NCBI GenBank assembly: GCA_001603685.1
Contig: LUZO01000194.1
Span: forward strand, 1-7,218
Direction of reading: 5' to 3'
DNA length: 7,218 bases
From: Bacteroidales bacterium Bact_23
GTDB taxonomy: Bacteria; Bacteroidota; Bacteroidia; Bacteroidales; Lentimicrobiaceae
This document shows, piece after piece, positions 1-6,979 of this stretch (positions within the stretch are counted from its first letter, which is position 1; the number at the start of each line of letters is the position of its first letter). The notes beneath the pieces are model-generated. The model saw only the letters and a list, made by a program, of their open reading frames with translations, did no database searches and was not told the origin of the DNA. Position numbers and translations under genes: made by a program.

Positions 1-39
1 CATTCAAACTTTCTTGCCTTTCGGCGCTGAATGAGGCTG

Positions 40-69
40 CAAATTTAAATACTATTTTTAATCTGGCAA
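40..69 (-). promoter_or_regulatory. Probable leftward promoter (Bacteroidota type) for a divergent gene outside the window
   Basis: Read on the minus strand, bases 47-40 are TAAATTTG, a full match to the Bacteroidota -7 box TAnnTTTG. Nineteen bases further upstream (69-67) lies TTG, in the context ATTG, which fits the -33 box. Transcription would start near base 33 and run off the left edge. Bases 3-1 read ATG on the minus strand and could be the start codon of the gene served, but only three bases of it are visible, so its identity is unknown. The motif match is direct observation; promoter function is inference. Confidence 0.5.
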
Positions 70-81
70 TAGGTAAATGAA

Positions 82-119
82 AAAAAAGTGAAAAATTATT
101 CTTTTTACACATCTTTTTT
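82..119. repeat. AT-rich imperfect inverted repeat between the divergent promoters
   Basis: An A-run (82-87), GTG (88-90) and AAAAA (91-95) can pair with TTTTT (102-106), CAC (108-110) and a T-run (114-119). The loop is six bases (96-101), with a one-base bulge at 107 and a three-base bulge at 111-113. The structure has A-runs on one side and T-runs on the other, so on either strand it resembles a weak intrinsic terminator. Its place between two genes reading away from each other does not call for a terminator. It may simply be AT-rich spacer DNA. Confidence 0.25.
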
Positions 120-196
120 GTGCTTTTGGTTATCCACTTGTTTTGAAAAAGAGTAAAAGTATTTGATAATAAAGGAGATAACTCTTGTTATTTCAT

Positions 197-229
197 TTTG
201 CCGAACATGGCACATTTGCACTAAATTTG
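197..229 (+). promoter_or_regulatory. Promoter of tamL (TTTG-N21-TAAATTTG)
   Basis: TTTG at 197-200 is followed after 21 bases by TAAATTTG at 222-229, matching the Bacteroidota primary sigma factor promoter in both boxes and spacing. The expected start of transcription near base 236 lies only about ten bases before the ATG at 247. The mRNA leader would therefore be very short, with no room for a Shine-Dalgarno sequence. This is consistent with the weak dependence on such sites in this phylum. Sequence match only; no measured start site. Confidence 0.6.
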
Positions 230-246
230 CAATCTGATCACTGTTT

Positions 247-2628
247 ATGAATAGGACCGGTACACGCATTTTTCGAATGGCTGTTTTTGCAGTATCCATA
301 CTGCTGCTGTTTTCGGCGTGTAGCCCTGCAAGGAAGGTTCAGAAGCGCGGTGGTTATCTGATGGGCGGCCATAGCGTTAAAACCGACCGGTCAGGTATCA
401 ATTCAGGTGATTTGCTGAATTTTGCCCAGCCAAAGCCCAACCGGAAGTTTATGGGGCTGATAAGGCCGGGAATATTTATTTACGACCTTACTGCTGGCGG
501 AAAGGACCGTAAACTGAAGCGCTGGATCAGAAAGCATATTGCAACCACCCCGGTGCTGCTCGACTCATCACTGGTCGATAACTCCCTGACTCCGATGAGG
601 GTCTATCTGAATAATAAAGGGTATTTCGGGGCGGATGTTGCACGCACAATTGAGCTGAAAGGCGCAAAGGCGTTTGTTCGTTACCGGACCATTACCAAAG
701 AGCCCTTCCGTTTTGGGAAAATTGAGTATGATGTTACGGATGACAGTTTGCAATATTTCCTTAGAAAAAAAGAAACGGCTCAACTGCTGGTTTCCGGAAA
801 GCAATACGATGCCTATCTGATGCGCGACGAACGCGAACGCATAACCCATGTGCTGAAGGAGGCCGGGTATTATGCGTTTTCACGCGAGTATATCCTGTTC
901 GAGGTCGATACAACCAAAGAATATGGCAGGGCTGATATTAAAGTCAGGGTAGAGAATGTCCGGACAAAATCGGCGCTTAACCCTGAACTGGTTGAGTATA
1001 AACGGCATCAGCGTTATTTCATAAACGACATCTTTGTAAATTTCAGTTCGCCTGAGATGCTGGTTGATACCATCATCAAAAGCGACACCATAGCGTATTC
1101 AAAGGCTAAGGACTCGCTGGCCCGGCAGACTCCGGATTTCTACCTTATTTATAAAGGTGAATTGCGCATACGGCCTGCGGCTTTGTACCGTTCATTGTTC
1201 ATTACACCGGGAATGGCCTACAACCAGCAGAGTATAAATCTGACCTATAACCGTCTTCAGAACCTTGGGCTGAGCCGTTTTGTATCGATAAACCTGAATC
1301 CGGCGAAAATTGCACCTGAGGCTCAGCCGACAGGGATTTCCATGCTCGATTGCGATATCCGGATGGTGCGCCGCCCTGTTTCCATGATCAATACCGAACT
1401 TGAAGCCACGAATGCCGGTGGCTTTGTGGGGCTTGGCGCAGGCGTTAACTACCATAACCGGAATATCTTCAGAGGAGCCGAAACTTTCAGGCTGAAACTG
1501 AGGGGAGGCTTTGAAGTGGGGCCTGACTACGGGCTTGAAACCGGGGAAAAGCGTAAAACCATTTTCAATTCCATAGAAGGAGGTATTGAAACCAGCATCG
1601 ATTTCAATACCCTGCTGGGTCCATTCAAAATAAACAGGTTTAGAAATACTTACCGCTCGAAAACGACCATAGCCCTTGCAGGCAACTACCAGCAACGCAC
1701 TTTTTACACCAGGCTTCTGAGCAATTTCTCATTCGGATACGACTGGTATAGCTCGGAAACCACCCGCCATCTCTTTTCGCCGGTTGATCTGAGCCTTGTT
1801 GGTATTGAGCGCGACAGCGTTTTTACCGCCTTTCTCAACAGCATGAAAGACCCCCGCTTTCTGCATCAATATACCAGTCACCTGATTATGGCGATGAGGT
1901 ATTCCTACATCTTTAATAATCAGAATCTTTCGGGCGGCAAGGATTACTTCTTTCTGAGGGCAAATTTCGAAACTGCCGGCAACCTGCTCAATCTGTACAG
2001 CCATCTGGCCGATGTGCCCCTTGATGCGGAGGGTAACTTCAGGCTGTTCAAAATCAGGTTTGCCCAATATTTCAGGACAGATATTGATTTCAGATTTTAT
2101 CAGACACTTATTGCGAAGCAGCAACTGGCCTACCGGGCAGCCATTGGGGTTGGTGTTCCTTATGGGAATTCCTCCGTGTTGCCGTTCGAGAAAGCCTTTT
2201 TTGCCGGAGGCGCCAACGGATTGCGCGGCTGGCCCCTGCGTTCCGTGGGGCCGGGTGAATATTACAAACCGGTGAAATCGGGATTTGAACGCGTGGGCGA
2301 TTTCTGGCTCGAAGCCAATATCGAATATCGTTTCCCGGTTCAGAGTTTTCTGAACGGATCGCTGTTCGTGGATGCCGGCAATGTATGGCTGTTAAAGGAA
2401 AATGAAGACTTCCCGGGCGGTAAGCTGGAATTCAGGAACCTGCCAAAATCAATTGCGCTCGATACCGGAATCGGTTTCCGCTTCGATTTCAGTTTCTTCG
2501 TCTTCAGAATTGATGGCGGTTTACCGGTATATGATCCCGGACAACTGGAAAATAACCGTTGGTTCAGGCCGGGGAAGTTTCAGCTGAAAAATATTAATTG
2601 GAATTTTGGAATCGGATATCCTTTCTGA
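247..2628 (+). CDS. tamL: TamL-type outer-membrane assembly lipoprotein (BamA/TamA family)
   Basis: A 793-residue member of the Omp85 superfamily, expected in the outer membrane, where TamL works with the inner-membrane-anchored TamB in envelope and outer-membrane assembly. Residues 1-25 form a lipoprotein signal: Arg at 3, 7 and 10, a hydrophobic stretch, then FSAC with the acylated Cys at 25. A lipid anchor is what separates Bacteroidota TamL from classical TamA. POTRA-like units follow: around 105-160 (with the YLNNKGYF signature at 120-127), around 185-240 (LKEAGYY at 203-209) and around 306-352 (ITPGMAYNQQS at 319-329). The beta-barrel runs from about 380 to the end. It contains the loop-6 motif GLRGW (658-662), with the conserved Arg at 660, and closes with aromatic Phe 793. 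The first ATG is preferred because starting at Met 11 would remove every positive charge from the signal peptide. No tamB lies in the window. BamA itself is unlikely because of the lipobox and the TamL-like N-terminal region (KPNRKFMG, 63-70). Confidence 0.9.
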   Translation: MNRTGTRIFRMAVFAVSILLLFSACSPARKVQKRGGYLMGGHSVKTDRSGINSGDLLNFAQPKPNRKFMGLIRPGIFIYDLTAGGKDRKLKRWIRKHIATTPVLLDSSLVDNSLTPMRVYLNNKGYFGADVARTIELKGAKAFVRYRTITKEPFRFGKIEYDVTDDSLQYFLRKKETAQLLVSGKQYDAYLMRDERERITHVLKEAGYYAFSREYILFEVDTTKEYGRADIKVRVENVRTKSALNPELVEYKRHQRYFINDIFVNFSSPEMLVDTIIKSDTIAYSKAKDSLARQTPDFYLIYKGELRIRPAALYRSLFITPGMAYNQQSINLTYNRLQNLGLSRFVSINLNPAKIAPEAQPTGISMLDCDIRMVRRPVSMINTELEATNAGGFVGLGAGVNYHNRNIFRGAETFRLKLRGGFEVGPDYGLETGEKRKTIFNSIEGGIETSIDFNTLLGPFKINRFRNTYRSKTTIALAGNYQQRTFYTRLLSNFSFGYDWYSSETTRHLFSPVDLSLVGIERDSVFTAFLNSMKDPRFLHQYTSHLIMAMRYSYIFNNQNLSGGKDYFFLRANFETAGNLLNLYSHLADVPLDAEGNFRLFKIRFAQYFRTDIDFRFYQTLIAKQQLAYRAAIGVGVPYGNSSVLPFEKAFFAGGANGLRGWPLRSVGPGEYYKPVKSGFERVGDFWLEANIEYRFPVQSFLNGSLFVDAGNVWLLKENEDFPGGKLEFRNLPKSIALDTGIGFRFDFSFFVFRIDGGLPVYDPGQLENNRWFRPGKFQLKNINWNFGIGYPF

Positions 2629-2637
2629 TAAGGAACA

Positions 2638-4086
2638 ATGACTATGATTGAAATGGATACACGGCTTCTGGCCGATAATATACTTAAGGAACTCGGGCAT
2701 GAGCCCACGGCCGGCCAGCAGGAGCTGATCGGGCTTTTGAGTACATTCGTTACCGAACCTGCAAAACCCCGTAGCCAGCCGGCTTTTTTGCTTCGCGGAT
2801 ATGCGGGAACCGGCAAAACATCGCTGGTGAGTGCGCTGGTGCGGGTGCTTCCGCTGGCGGGCCTTCAGTCGGTGCTGATGGCGCCCACCGGCAGGGCTGC
2901 CAAAGTGCTGGCGTCATATTCGAAGAAACAGGCACTGACCATTCACCGGAAAATCTACAAAACCATTGCCGACAGCGATGGGGGTACGAAGATGGTGCTT
3001 TCGGCCAACCCGCACAAATACACCCTTTTTATCGTAGATGAGGCTTCGATGATTCCCGGAGCCGGCGGTTCGGGCGATAATGGCACATTTTCGGGCCGCG
3101 ACCTGCTTGACGACCTGATTGCCTATGTGTATGGCAGTGAGGGGTGTCGGCTGCTGTTAATCGGCGACAGCGCACAACTTCCTCCGGTGGGTGATAACGA
3201 AAGTCCGGCGCTCGACCAGGAGATTCTGACAAAAAAGTACCATCTGGATACAACCACTTATGAACTGCACGAAGTGGTGCGCCAGTCGCTTGAAAGCGGT
3301 ATCCTTACCAATGCCACCGCACTGAGAAGAAAGCTGGGGGCGGGGGTGGCACTGCCATTTTTCAACCTCAACGGATTCAACGACATCCGCATGATTGACG
3401 GCACTACCTTCGAAGATGCCCTCAATTCGTGCTACTCCCGTTTTGGCATTGAAAACACCGCCATCATCACCCGCTCGAACAAGCGTGCCAACCTGTTCAA
3501 CAATGAGGTGCGTGCCAGGCTGCTTTTCAGGGAAACAGAGCTCTCGTCCGGCGACATCATTATGATTACCCGGAACAACTATTTCTGGCTCCCCGAAGGA
3601 GCAAAAGCCGGTTTTATCGCCAACGGCGACATGGCGGAGGTCAGGCGAATCAGCCACATCGGCGAGATGTACGGATTCCGGTTTGCCGAAGCAAGCATAA
3701 AACTGATTGACTATCCCGAAGAGGAGGTAATTGAGGTAAAGCTGCTGCTCGACTCCATGAATTCCACAACTGCAAATTTGCCTCAGGATGAGATGCAGAA
3801 GTTGTTTGATGAAATTATGCTCGATTATGTACAGGTGGGCTCCGAAAAAAGCCGGATTGAGAAGGTGCGCAACAATCCCTATTTTAATGCTCTTCAGGTG
3901 AAATTCGCCTATGCGCTTACTTGTCACAAGACACAGGGCGGACAGTGGGATGCCGTTTTTATTGAGCATGGTTATCTGACCAGCGATATGGTGGATGAAG
4001 GATTTATCAGATGGCTTTATACCGCGCTGACCCGCTCCACCACTGAGGTTTACCTGGTCAATTTCAACCACGATTTTTTTGAATAG
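2638..4086 (+). CDS. RecD/Dda-like superfamily 1 DNA helicase (AAA_30 plus UvrD_C_2 type)
   Basis: A 482-residue cytoplasmic ATP-dependent DNA helicase with a complete motif set. Motif I (Walker A) is GYAGTGKT at 54-61. Motif Ia is APTGRAAKVL at 82-91, followed by TIHRKIY at 101-107. Motif II (Walker B) is IVDEAS at 132-137. Motif III is GDSAQLPPVG at 176-185, and the motif IV region is EVVRQS at 212-217. Motif V is TCHKTQGGQW at 428-437, and motif VI is YTALTRS at 461-467 with the probable arginine finger at 466. The order and the LTCHKTQGG form place it with RecD2/Dda-like 5'-to-3' helicases; polarity is inferred from the family. It is much shorter than RecD2 and lacks that protein's N-terminal helix-hairpin-helix region. 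The gene starts nine bases after the tamL stop, so co-transcription is likely. AGGA at 2631-2634 lies three bases before the ATG at 2638 but nine before the in-frame ATG at 2644, so Met 3 may be the real start. Role in repair or replication is not established here. Confidence 0.87.
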   Translation: MTMIEMDTRLLADNILKELGHEPTAGQQELIGLLSTFVTEPAKPRSQPAFLLRGYAGTGKTSLVSALVRVLPLAGLQSVLMAPTGRAAKVLASYSKKQALTIHRKIYKTIADSDGGTKMVLSANPHKYTLFIVDEASMIPGAGGSGDNGTFSGRDLLDDLIAYVYGSEGCRLLLIGDSAQLPPVGDNESPALDQEILTKKYHLDTTTYELHEVVRQSLESGILTNATALRRKLGAGVALPFFNLNGFNDIRMIDGTTFEDALNSCYSRFGIENTAIITRSNKRANLFNNEVRARLLFRETELSSGDIIMITRNNYFWLPEGAKAGFIANGDMAEVRRISHIGEMYGFRFAEASIKLIDYPEEEVIEVKLLLDSMNSTTANLPQDEMQKLFDEIMLDYVQVGSEKSRIEKVRNNPYFNALQVKFAYALTCHKTQGGQWDAVFIEHGYLTSDMVDEGFIRWLYTALTRSTTEVYLVNFNHDFFE

Positions 4087-4123
4087 ACGAATTGGCAGGG
4101 GTGAATATTGCCGTTTTGCGGAC

Positions 4124-4154
4124 TTCGTTAATATCAGCCGAATATTTATCTTTG
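4124..4154 (+). promoter_or_regulatory. Probable promoter of the heptose kinase gene
   Basis: TATCTTTG at 4147-4154 is a full match to the Bacteroidota -7 box. The best-placed upstream element is TTCG at 4124-4127, 19 bases away, which is a poor -33 box. A better TTTG at 4115-4118 is 28 bases away and too far. Transcription would start near 4161, giving a leader of about 32 bases. The 4087-4192 spacer therefore seems to separate a tamL-helicase unit from a kinase-porT unit. I saw no convincing terminator in it. Confidence 0.45.
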
Positions 4155-4192
4155 CAGGCCATTTGGGGCCGTGCCCTGTAAACTGAAACAGC

Positions 4193-5221
4193 ATGATTAC
4201 CAGCCGACATACCATAGAGAAGCTCTTTAGTGATTTTGAAGGAAAGCATGTCCTGATTGTTGGAGATGTGATGATTGATGCTTACTTGTGGGGAAAGGTC
4301 GAGCGCATTTCACCCGAGGCTCCGGTGCCGGTGGTTCAGCTTACCAAACGCGAAAACCTGCCCGGCGGTGCAGCAAATGTGGCTCTGAACATCCGTGCGC
4401 TGGGAGCGGTTCCGGTGCTCTGCTCCATTATTGGCAACGATTTTAAGGGAAGTGAATTTATCCAGCTGATGAACGAACACGGCATTTCCGGAGAGGGCAT
4501 AATTCAGAGCAAGGAGAGAATCACCACCACCAAATTCCGGATTATAGGCAATAAAACCCAGATGCTGAGGGTGGACGAAGAGATAGATACCGACCTGAAT
4601 GAAAAAGATTCAGCGCTTCTGATTGAAAAGGTTCGCCATCTGATGGATACGCTGCCGATTGCCGTGGTGATTCTGCAGGATTACAACAAAGGAGTGCTCA
4701 CCCGCGACATCATCGGCAGGATAATTGAGCTGTCCAACTCAAAAAACATCCCGGTAACGGTGGATCCCAAGAAAAGGAACTTCGATGCTTTTCGTGGGGT
4801 GGATTTGTTTAAGCCCAATCTGAAAGAGCTCAGGGAAGGCCTGAAACTCGAAATCAACCGGGGCGATTTTGCTGCTATCCGTTCGGCTGCCGATATGTTG
4901 CATACGGACCAGGAAGTGCGTTCTGTAATGGTCACCCTTTCGGAAGATGGCGTATTTTTAAGCGATAAGTCTGGCGCAAAGGCAGAAGAGGTTCATATCC
5001 CGGCACATCTTCGGCATATTGCCGATGTTTCGGGAGCAGGCGACACCGTGATTAGCGTGGCATCGCTATGCAGGGCGCTGAAAGTCCCGAATCGCCTCAC
5101 AGCTGCCTTATCGAACATTGCCGGAGGGTTGGTGTGTGAGTATGTGGGTGTTGTTCCGGTTGATCGTCAGCGCTTGTTCGAAGAAGCACTGGAACTGCTG
5201 GTTAATCAGGATGAAAATTGA
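4193..5221 (+). CDS. rfaE1: D-glycero-beta-D-manno-heptose-7-phosphate kinase (HldE kinase domain, RfaE1/HldA)
   Basis: A 342-residue PfkB-family sugar kinase resembling the N-terminal half of E. coli HldE throughout its length. The reaction is ATP-dependent phosphorylation of D-glycero-D-manno-heptose 7-phosphate at C1, a cytoplasmic step towards ADP-heptose for LPS or other glycans. Visible landmarks are GDVMID (24-29), the RfaE-specific RISPEAPVPVV (38-48), the substrate-site PGGAANVA (57-64), VDPK (190-193), KPNLKEL (207-213) and the PfkB signature DVSGAGDT (278-285), with Asp 284 as the expected catalytic base. The C-terminal cytidylyltransferase-like domain of bifunctional HldE is absent, so the nucleotidyl transfer must come from a separate protein (RfaE2/HldC type) elsewhere. 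The single ATG at 4193 fits the family N-terminus; there is no Shine-Dalgarno sequence. Ribokinase or fructokinase is less likely given RISPEAPVPVV. Adenosine kinase is excluded by the same motif. Confidence 0.92.
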   Translation: MITSRHTIEKLFSDFEGKHVLIVGDVMIDAYLWGKVERISPEAPVPVVQLTKRENLPGGAANVALNIRALGAVPVLCSIIGNDFKGSEFIQLMNEHGISGEGIIQSKERITTTKFRIIGNKTQMLRVDEEIDTDLNEKDSALLIEKVRHLMDTLPIAVVILQDYNKGVLTRDIIGRIIELSNSKNIPVTVDPKKRNFDAFRGVDLFKPNLKELREGLKLEINRGDFAAIRSAADMLHTDQEVRSVMVTLSEDGVFLSDKSGAKAEEVHIPAHLRHIADVSGAGDTVISVASLCRALKVPNRLTAALSNIAGGLVCEYVGVVPVDRQRLFEEALELLVNQDEN

Positions 5222-5300
5222 AATGACCAATATTTGATTTGCATTTCAGGAAATTAAAATAAAGTCGTTGAAATGCCGTTATGAACAAAAAATCAGACTT

Positions 5301-6071
5301 GTGCGTAGAAATATCGTATTTATAATAACTGCTGCTGTTTTACTGTCATTCCTTCATCCCTCCGCATCTGCTCAGCGGGCAAAAGTGCATAATCTTCAGG
5401 GATATGACTTCGCACCCTATCATTTCGGGTTTATTCTCGGGATGAATGAAATGCTGTTTTCGATTAAAACACAACCCGGCTTTCAAAACAGAGGTTACAA
5501 TTCGCTGGAGACGCCCGACCTGTATTCCGATTCAGCCTGGCTGCTGGGGGTTGAGCATAAGCCGGCGTTTGGCTTTACCATCGGAATTGTTTCAAATTTG
5601 AAAATGGGAGAGTATTTCGACCTGCGGTTTATTCCATCACTGTCTTTCGGCGAACGCGACCTGGAATATGCCATCCTGACCGACTTCGACAAAGAGAGAA
5701 GCAGGGTGTTTGTCTCGAAAAAGTTGCAATCCACCTTTGTTGAATTCCCATTGCATATAAAATATAAAGGCAGCAGGCTCAATAATGTAAGGCCGTACTG
5801 GCTGGCCGGTGCCAAGTATGCCCTCGACCTGGCCAGCGATTCGAAGAAAAAGGAGGAGAACAATAATATATATGTAGCCATAAACCGAAACGACTTCTAT
5901 GGTGAAATTGGCGGTGGCCTGGATTTCTATACCACCTATTTCAAATTCGGCGTTGAGCTGAAAATGTCGTACGGATTACGCGATATCCTGAAACGCGAAG
6001 GCAATATCTATACTGAAGCAATCGATAAACTTAATTCTAAGTTATTTCTGCTGTCGTTTACTTTTGAATAA
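5301..6071 (+). CDS. porT: PorT-like outer-membrane beta-barrel protein of the type IX secretion system
   Basis: PorT is a small outer-membrane beta-barrel protein required for type IX secretion (and for gliding where present) in Bacteroidota. From the GTG at 5301 the product has 256 residues. It begins with Arg-Arg, then a hydrophobic run, then SASA|Q, a clear Sec signal peptide cut after residue 24 to leave N-terminal Gln, as is common in this phylum. The mature start carries the PorT-type signature YHFGFILGMNEM (40-51). Alternating amphipathic strands continue to the end, which finishes in FLLSFTFE. No in-frame ATG precedes the signal peptide. The alternatives are TTG at 5268 (267 residues, adding an 11-residue positively charged leader) and this GTG; neither has a well-spaced Shine-Dalgarno sequence. 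I prefer GTG for its compact signal peptide, but this is uncertain. The gene follows rfaE1 after 79 bases with no good promoter or terminator, so read-through is plausible. A generic OMP_b-brl_2 family porin is the alternative if the PorT match is too loose. Confidence 0.8.
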   Translation: MRRNIVFIITAAVLLSFLHPSASAQRAKVHNLQGYDFAPYHFGFILGMNEMLFSIKTQPGFQNRGYNSLETPDLYSDSAWLLGVEHKPAFGFTIGIVSNLKMGEYFDLRFIPSLSFGERDLEYAILTDFDKERSRVFVSKKLQSTFVEFPLHIKYKGSRLNNVRPYWLAGAKYALDLASDSKKKEENNNIYVAINRNDFYGEIGGGLDFYTTYFKFGVELKMSYGLRDILKREGNIYTEAIDKLNSKLFLLSFTFE

Positions 6072-6148
6072 TTCCGCTTTCCTGTTATCGGCTATATGAC
6101 TGATTATCTGTCCGGCTCAGTAATAATGCAGGCTGTTGCAGATGTTTG

Positions 6149-6207
6149 ATTGGATTTGTTTTTATCTTTTTTCCGGTATTTCTTGCTTTTCCGGTTGCCA
6201 ATCCAAT
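6149..6207. repeat. Widely spaced inverted repeat in the spacer downstream of porT
   Basis: ATTGGATT (6149-6156) and AATCCAAT (6200-6207) are perfect 8-base inverted arms separated by 43 bases, followed by a short T-run to 6211. The large loop makes a stable terminator unlikely. The right arm ends just before the -7 box at 6216, so the repeat overlaps the probable promoter and could equally be an operator-like site or chance. The rest of the 6072-6271 spacer is AT-rich, pyrimidine-rich in its middle, and I see no small gene in it. Confidence 0.25.
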
Positions 6208-6223
6208 TTTTCGAATAGCTTTG
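6194..6223 (+). promoter_or_regulatory. Probable promoter of the unassigned 235-residue protein gene
   Basis: GTTG at 6194-6197 and TAGCTTTG at 6216-6223 fit the Bacteroidota -33 and -7 boxes, with a slightly short 18-base spacer. Transcription would start near 6230, giving a leader of about 42 bases. The leader is A/T-rich without a Shine-Dalgarno sequence and includes an immediate start-stop pair, ATGTAA at 6261-6266, five bases before the real start codon. Confidence 0.5.
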
Positions 6224-6271
6224 TATTAAATATAAACCGACCAATTATTCATACCTAATCATGTAAAAGTT

Positions 6272-6979
6272 ATGGAAGAAAACAAGCCGGACAACTCTAT
6301 ATTTGAGGTAATTCGTGGAAAATCAATGATGAAGCAGGTAGTGTATCAGAATACAGTTACGGTATTCAGGATGTTCAAAAGCGTCATCCACGGTATGGTT
6401 ACGGAATACAATGATAAATATAACGGCAACCAGAAGCAGATTCCGTTTGAATTCCGCGATAGGGGAGAGTTTGAGTATGAATTGGTCTTTGGCGGGGATA
6501 TCCTGATTTTTATGATGCATACCAATATTTTCGAGTTCTCGCGTATGCACGAAGTAATGAAGACGACCTATATCAACGAAGATAAGGATCGTTCATATTG
6601 CGGGGTAATCAACATCTATAACTTTCTTGCCGATTCATTCCGCTATAACCGCATCAACGACCTGGGATATATGATTGGCAGGGTGTTTATCAACAAGGAT
6701 ATGCACTATTTTATCGAAGGGAAGCGGGAGATCGGGATGCTGTACAACAATTTTGCCACTTCGGTGATGTCGAAGGAGGCAGCACGGCAGATCATCGAAT
6801 CGGCTGTTCTATATACCACCAATTTCGACCTGTTGACGCCGCCTTACGATCAGGTAAAGGAGGTTACCGTTTCGGAAATGCAGGCTTCCATCGAAAACAT
6901 GAAGCTCAGAACCGGCAAAAGGCTTGGATTCAGATTTCAGGCTGACCATGAAGAATTTAAACAAAGGGATGACCTGTAA
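6272..6979 (+). CDS. Conserved-looking cytoplasmic protein of unknown function
   Basis: A 235-residue protein that I do not recognise. It has no signal peptide, no membrane segment, no lipobox and no nucleotide-binding or metal-binding motif. The composition is that of a soluble mixed alpha/beta protein, rich in Met, Phe, Tyr and Asn. A helix-like start (18-48, including VFRMFKSVIHGMV) is followed by probable beta strands (EFEYELVFGGDILIFMMHT, 66-84) and an aromatic middle (YCGVINIYNFLADSF, 109-123). A conserved-looking GYMIGRVFINKDMHYFIEGKR (132-152) comes next, then a helical, charged C-terminus (about 195-235). Cys 110 is the only cysteine. Coding is supported by one long frame with codon use like its neighbours, an ATG preceded by a promoter, and a stem-loop at its stop. 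It appears to be a single-gene transcript between porT and tRNA-Glu. That setting in a core region suggests a housekeeping role, but nothing in the sequence names one. Confidence 0.82.
   Translation: MEENKPDNSIFEVIRGKSMMKQVVYQNTVTVFRMFKSVIHGMVTEYNDKYNGNQKQIPFEFRDRGEFEYELVFGGDILIFMMHTNIFEFSRMHEVMKTTYINEDKDRSYCGVINIYNFLADSFRYNRINDLGYMIGRVFINKDMHYFIEGKREIGMLYNNFATSVMSKEAARQIIESAVLYTTNFDLLTPPYDQVKEVTVSEMQASIENMKLRTGKRLGFRFQADHEEFKQRDDL

Noticed and set aside
105..299. Small minus-strand open frame across the left spacer and the start of tamL
   Set aside because: It overlaps the tamL promoter and start codon in the opposite direction, has low-complexity AT-driven content and no promoter of its own.
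1192..1695. Minus-strand open frame within tamL
   Set aside because: It lies entirely inside the TamL barrel-coding region, with no promoter box and no recognisable protein.
2012..2275. Alternative plus-strand frame within tamL
   Set aside because: It is embedded in the TamL barrel, including the region of the conserved loop-6 motif, without its own signals.
4087..4146. Possible terminator after the helicase (GGCA...TGCC and CCG...CGG pairs)
   Set aside because: Stems are only three to four base pairs, without a U-tract; not better than chance.
3157..4215. Long open frame (352 codons) on the minus strand opposite the helicase and the spacer
   Set aside because: The plus strand encodes a complete set of helicase motifs across the same bases. 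The antisense product is low in recognisable motifs and is best explained as a codon-bias shadow.
5222..5267. Candidate promoter of porT (TTGATTTG at 5234-5241)
   Set aside because: The -7 box has a mismatch at an important base, and no -33 element sits 18-21 bases upstream; too weak to list as a feature.
5495..5881. Minus-strand open frame inside porT
   Set aside because: The plus strand is a clear signal-peptide beta-barrel gene; the antisense product shows no domain.
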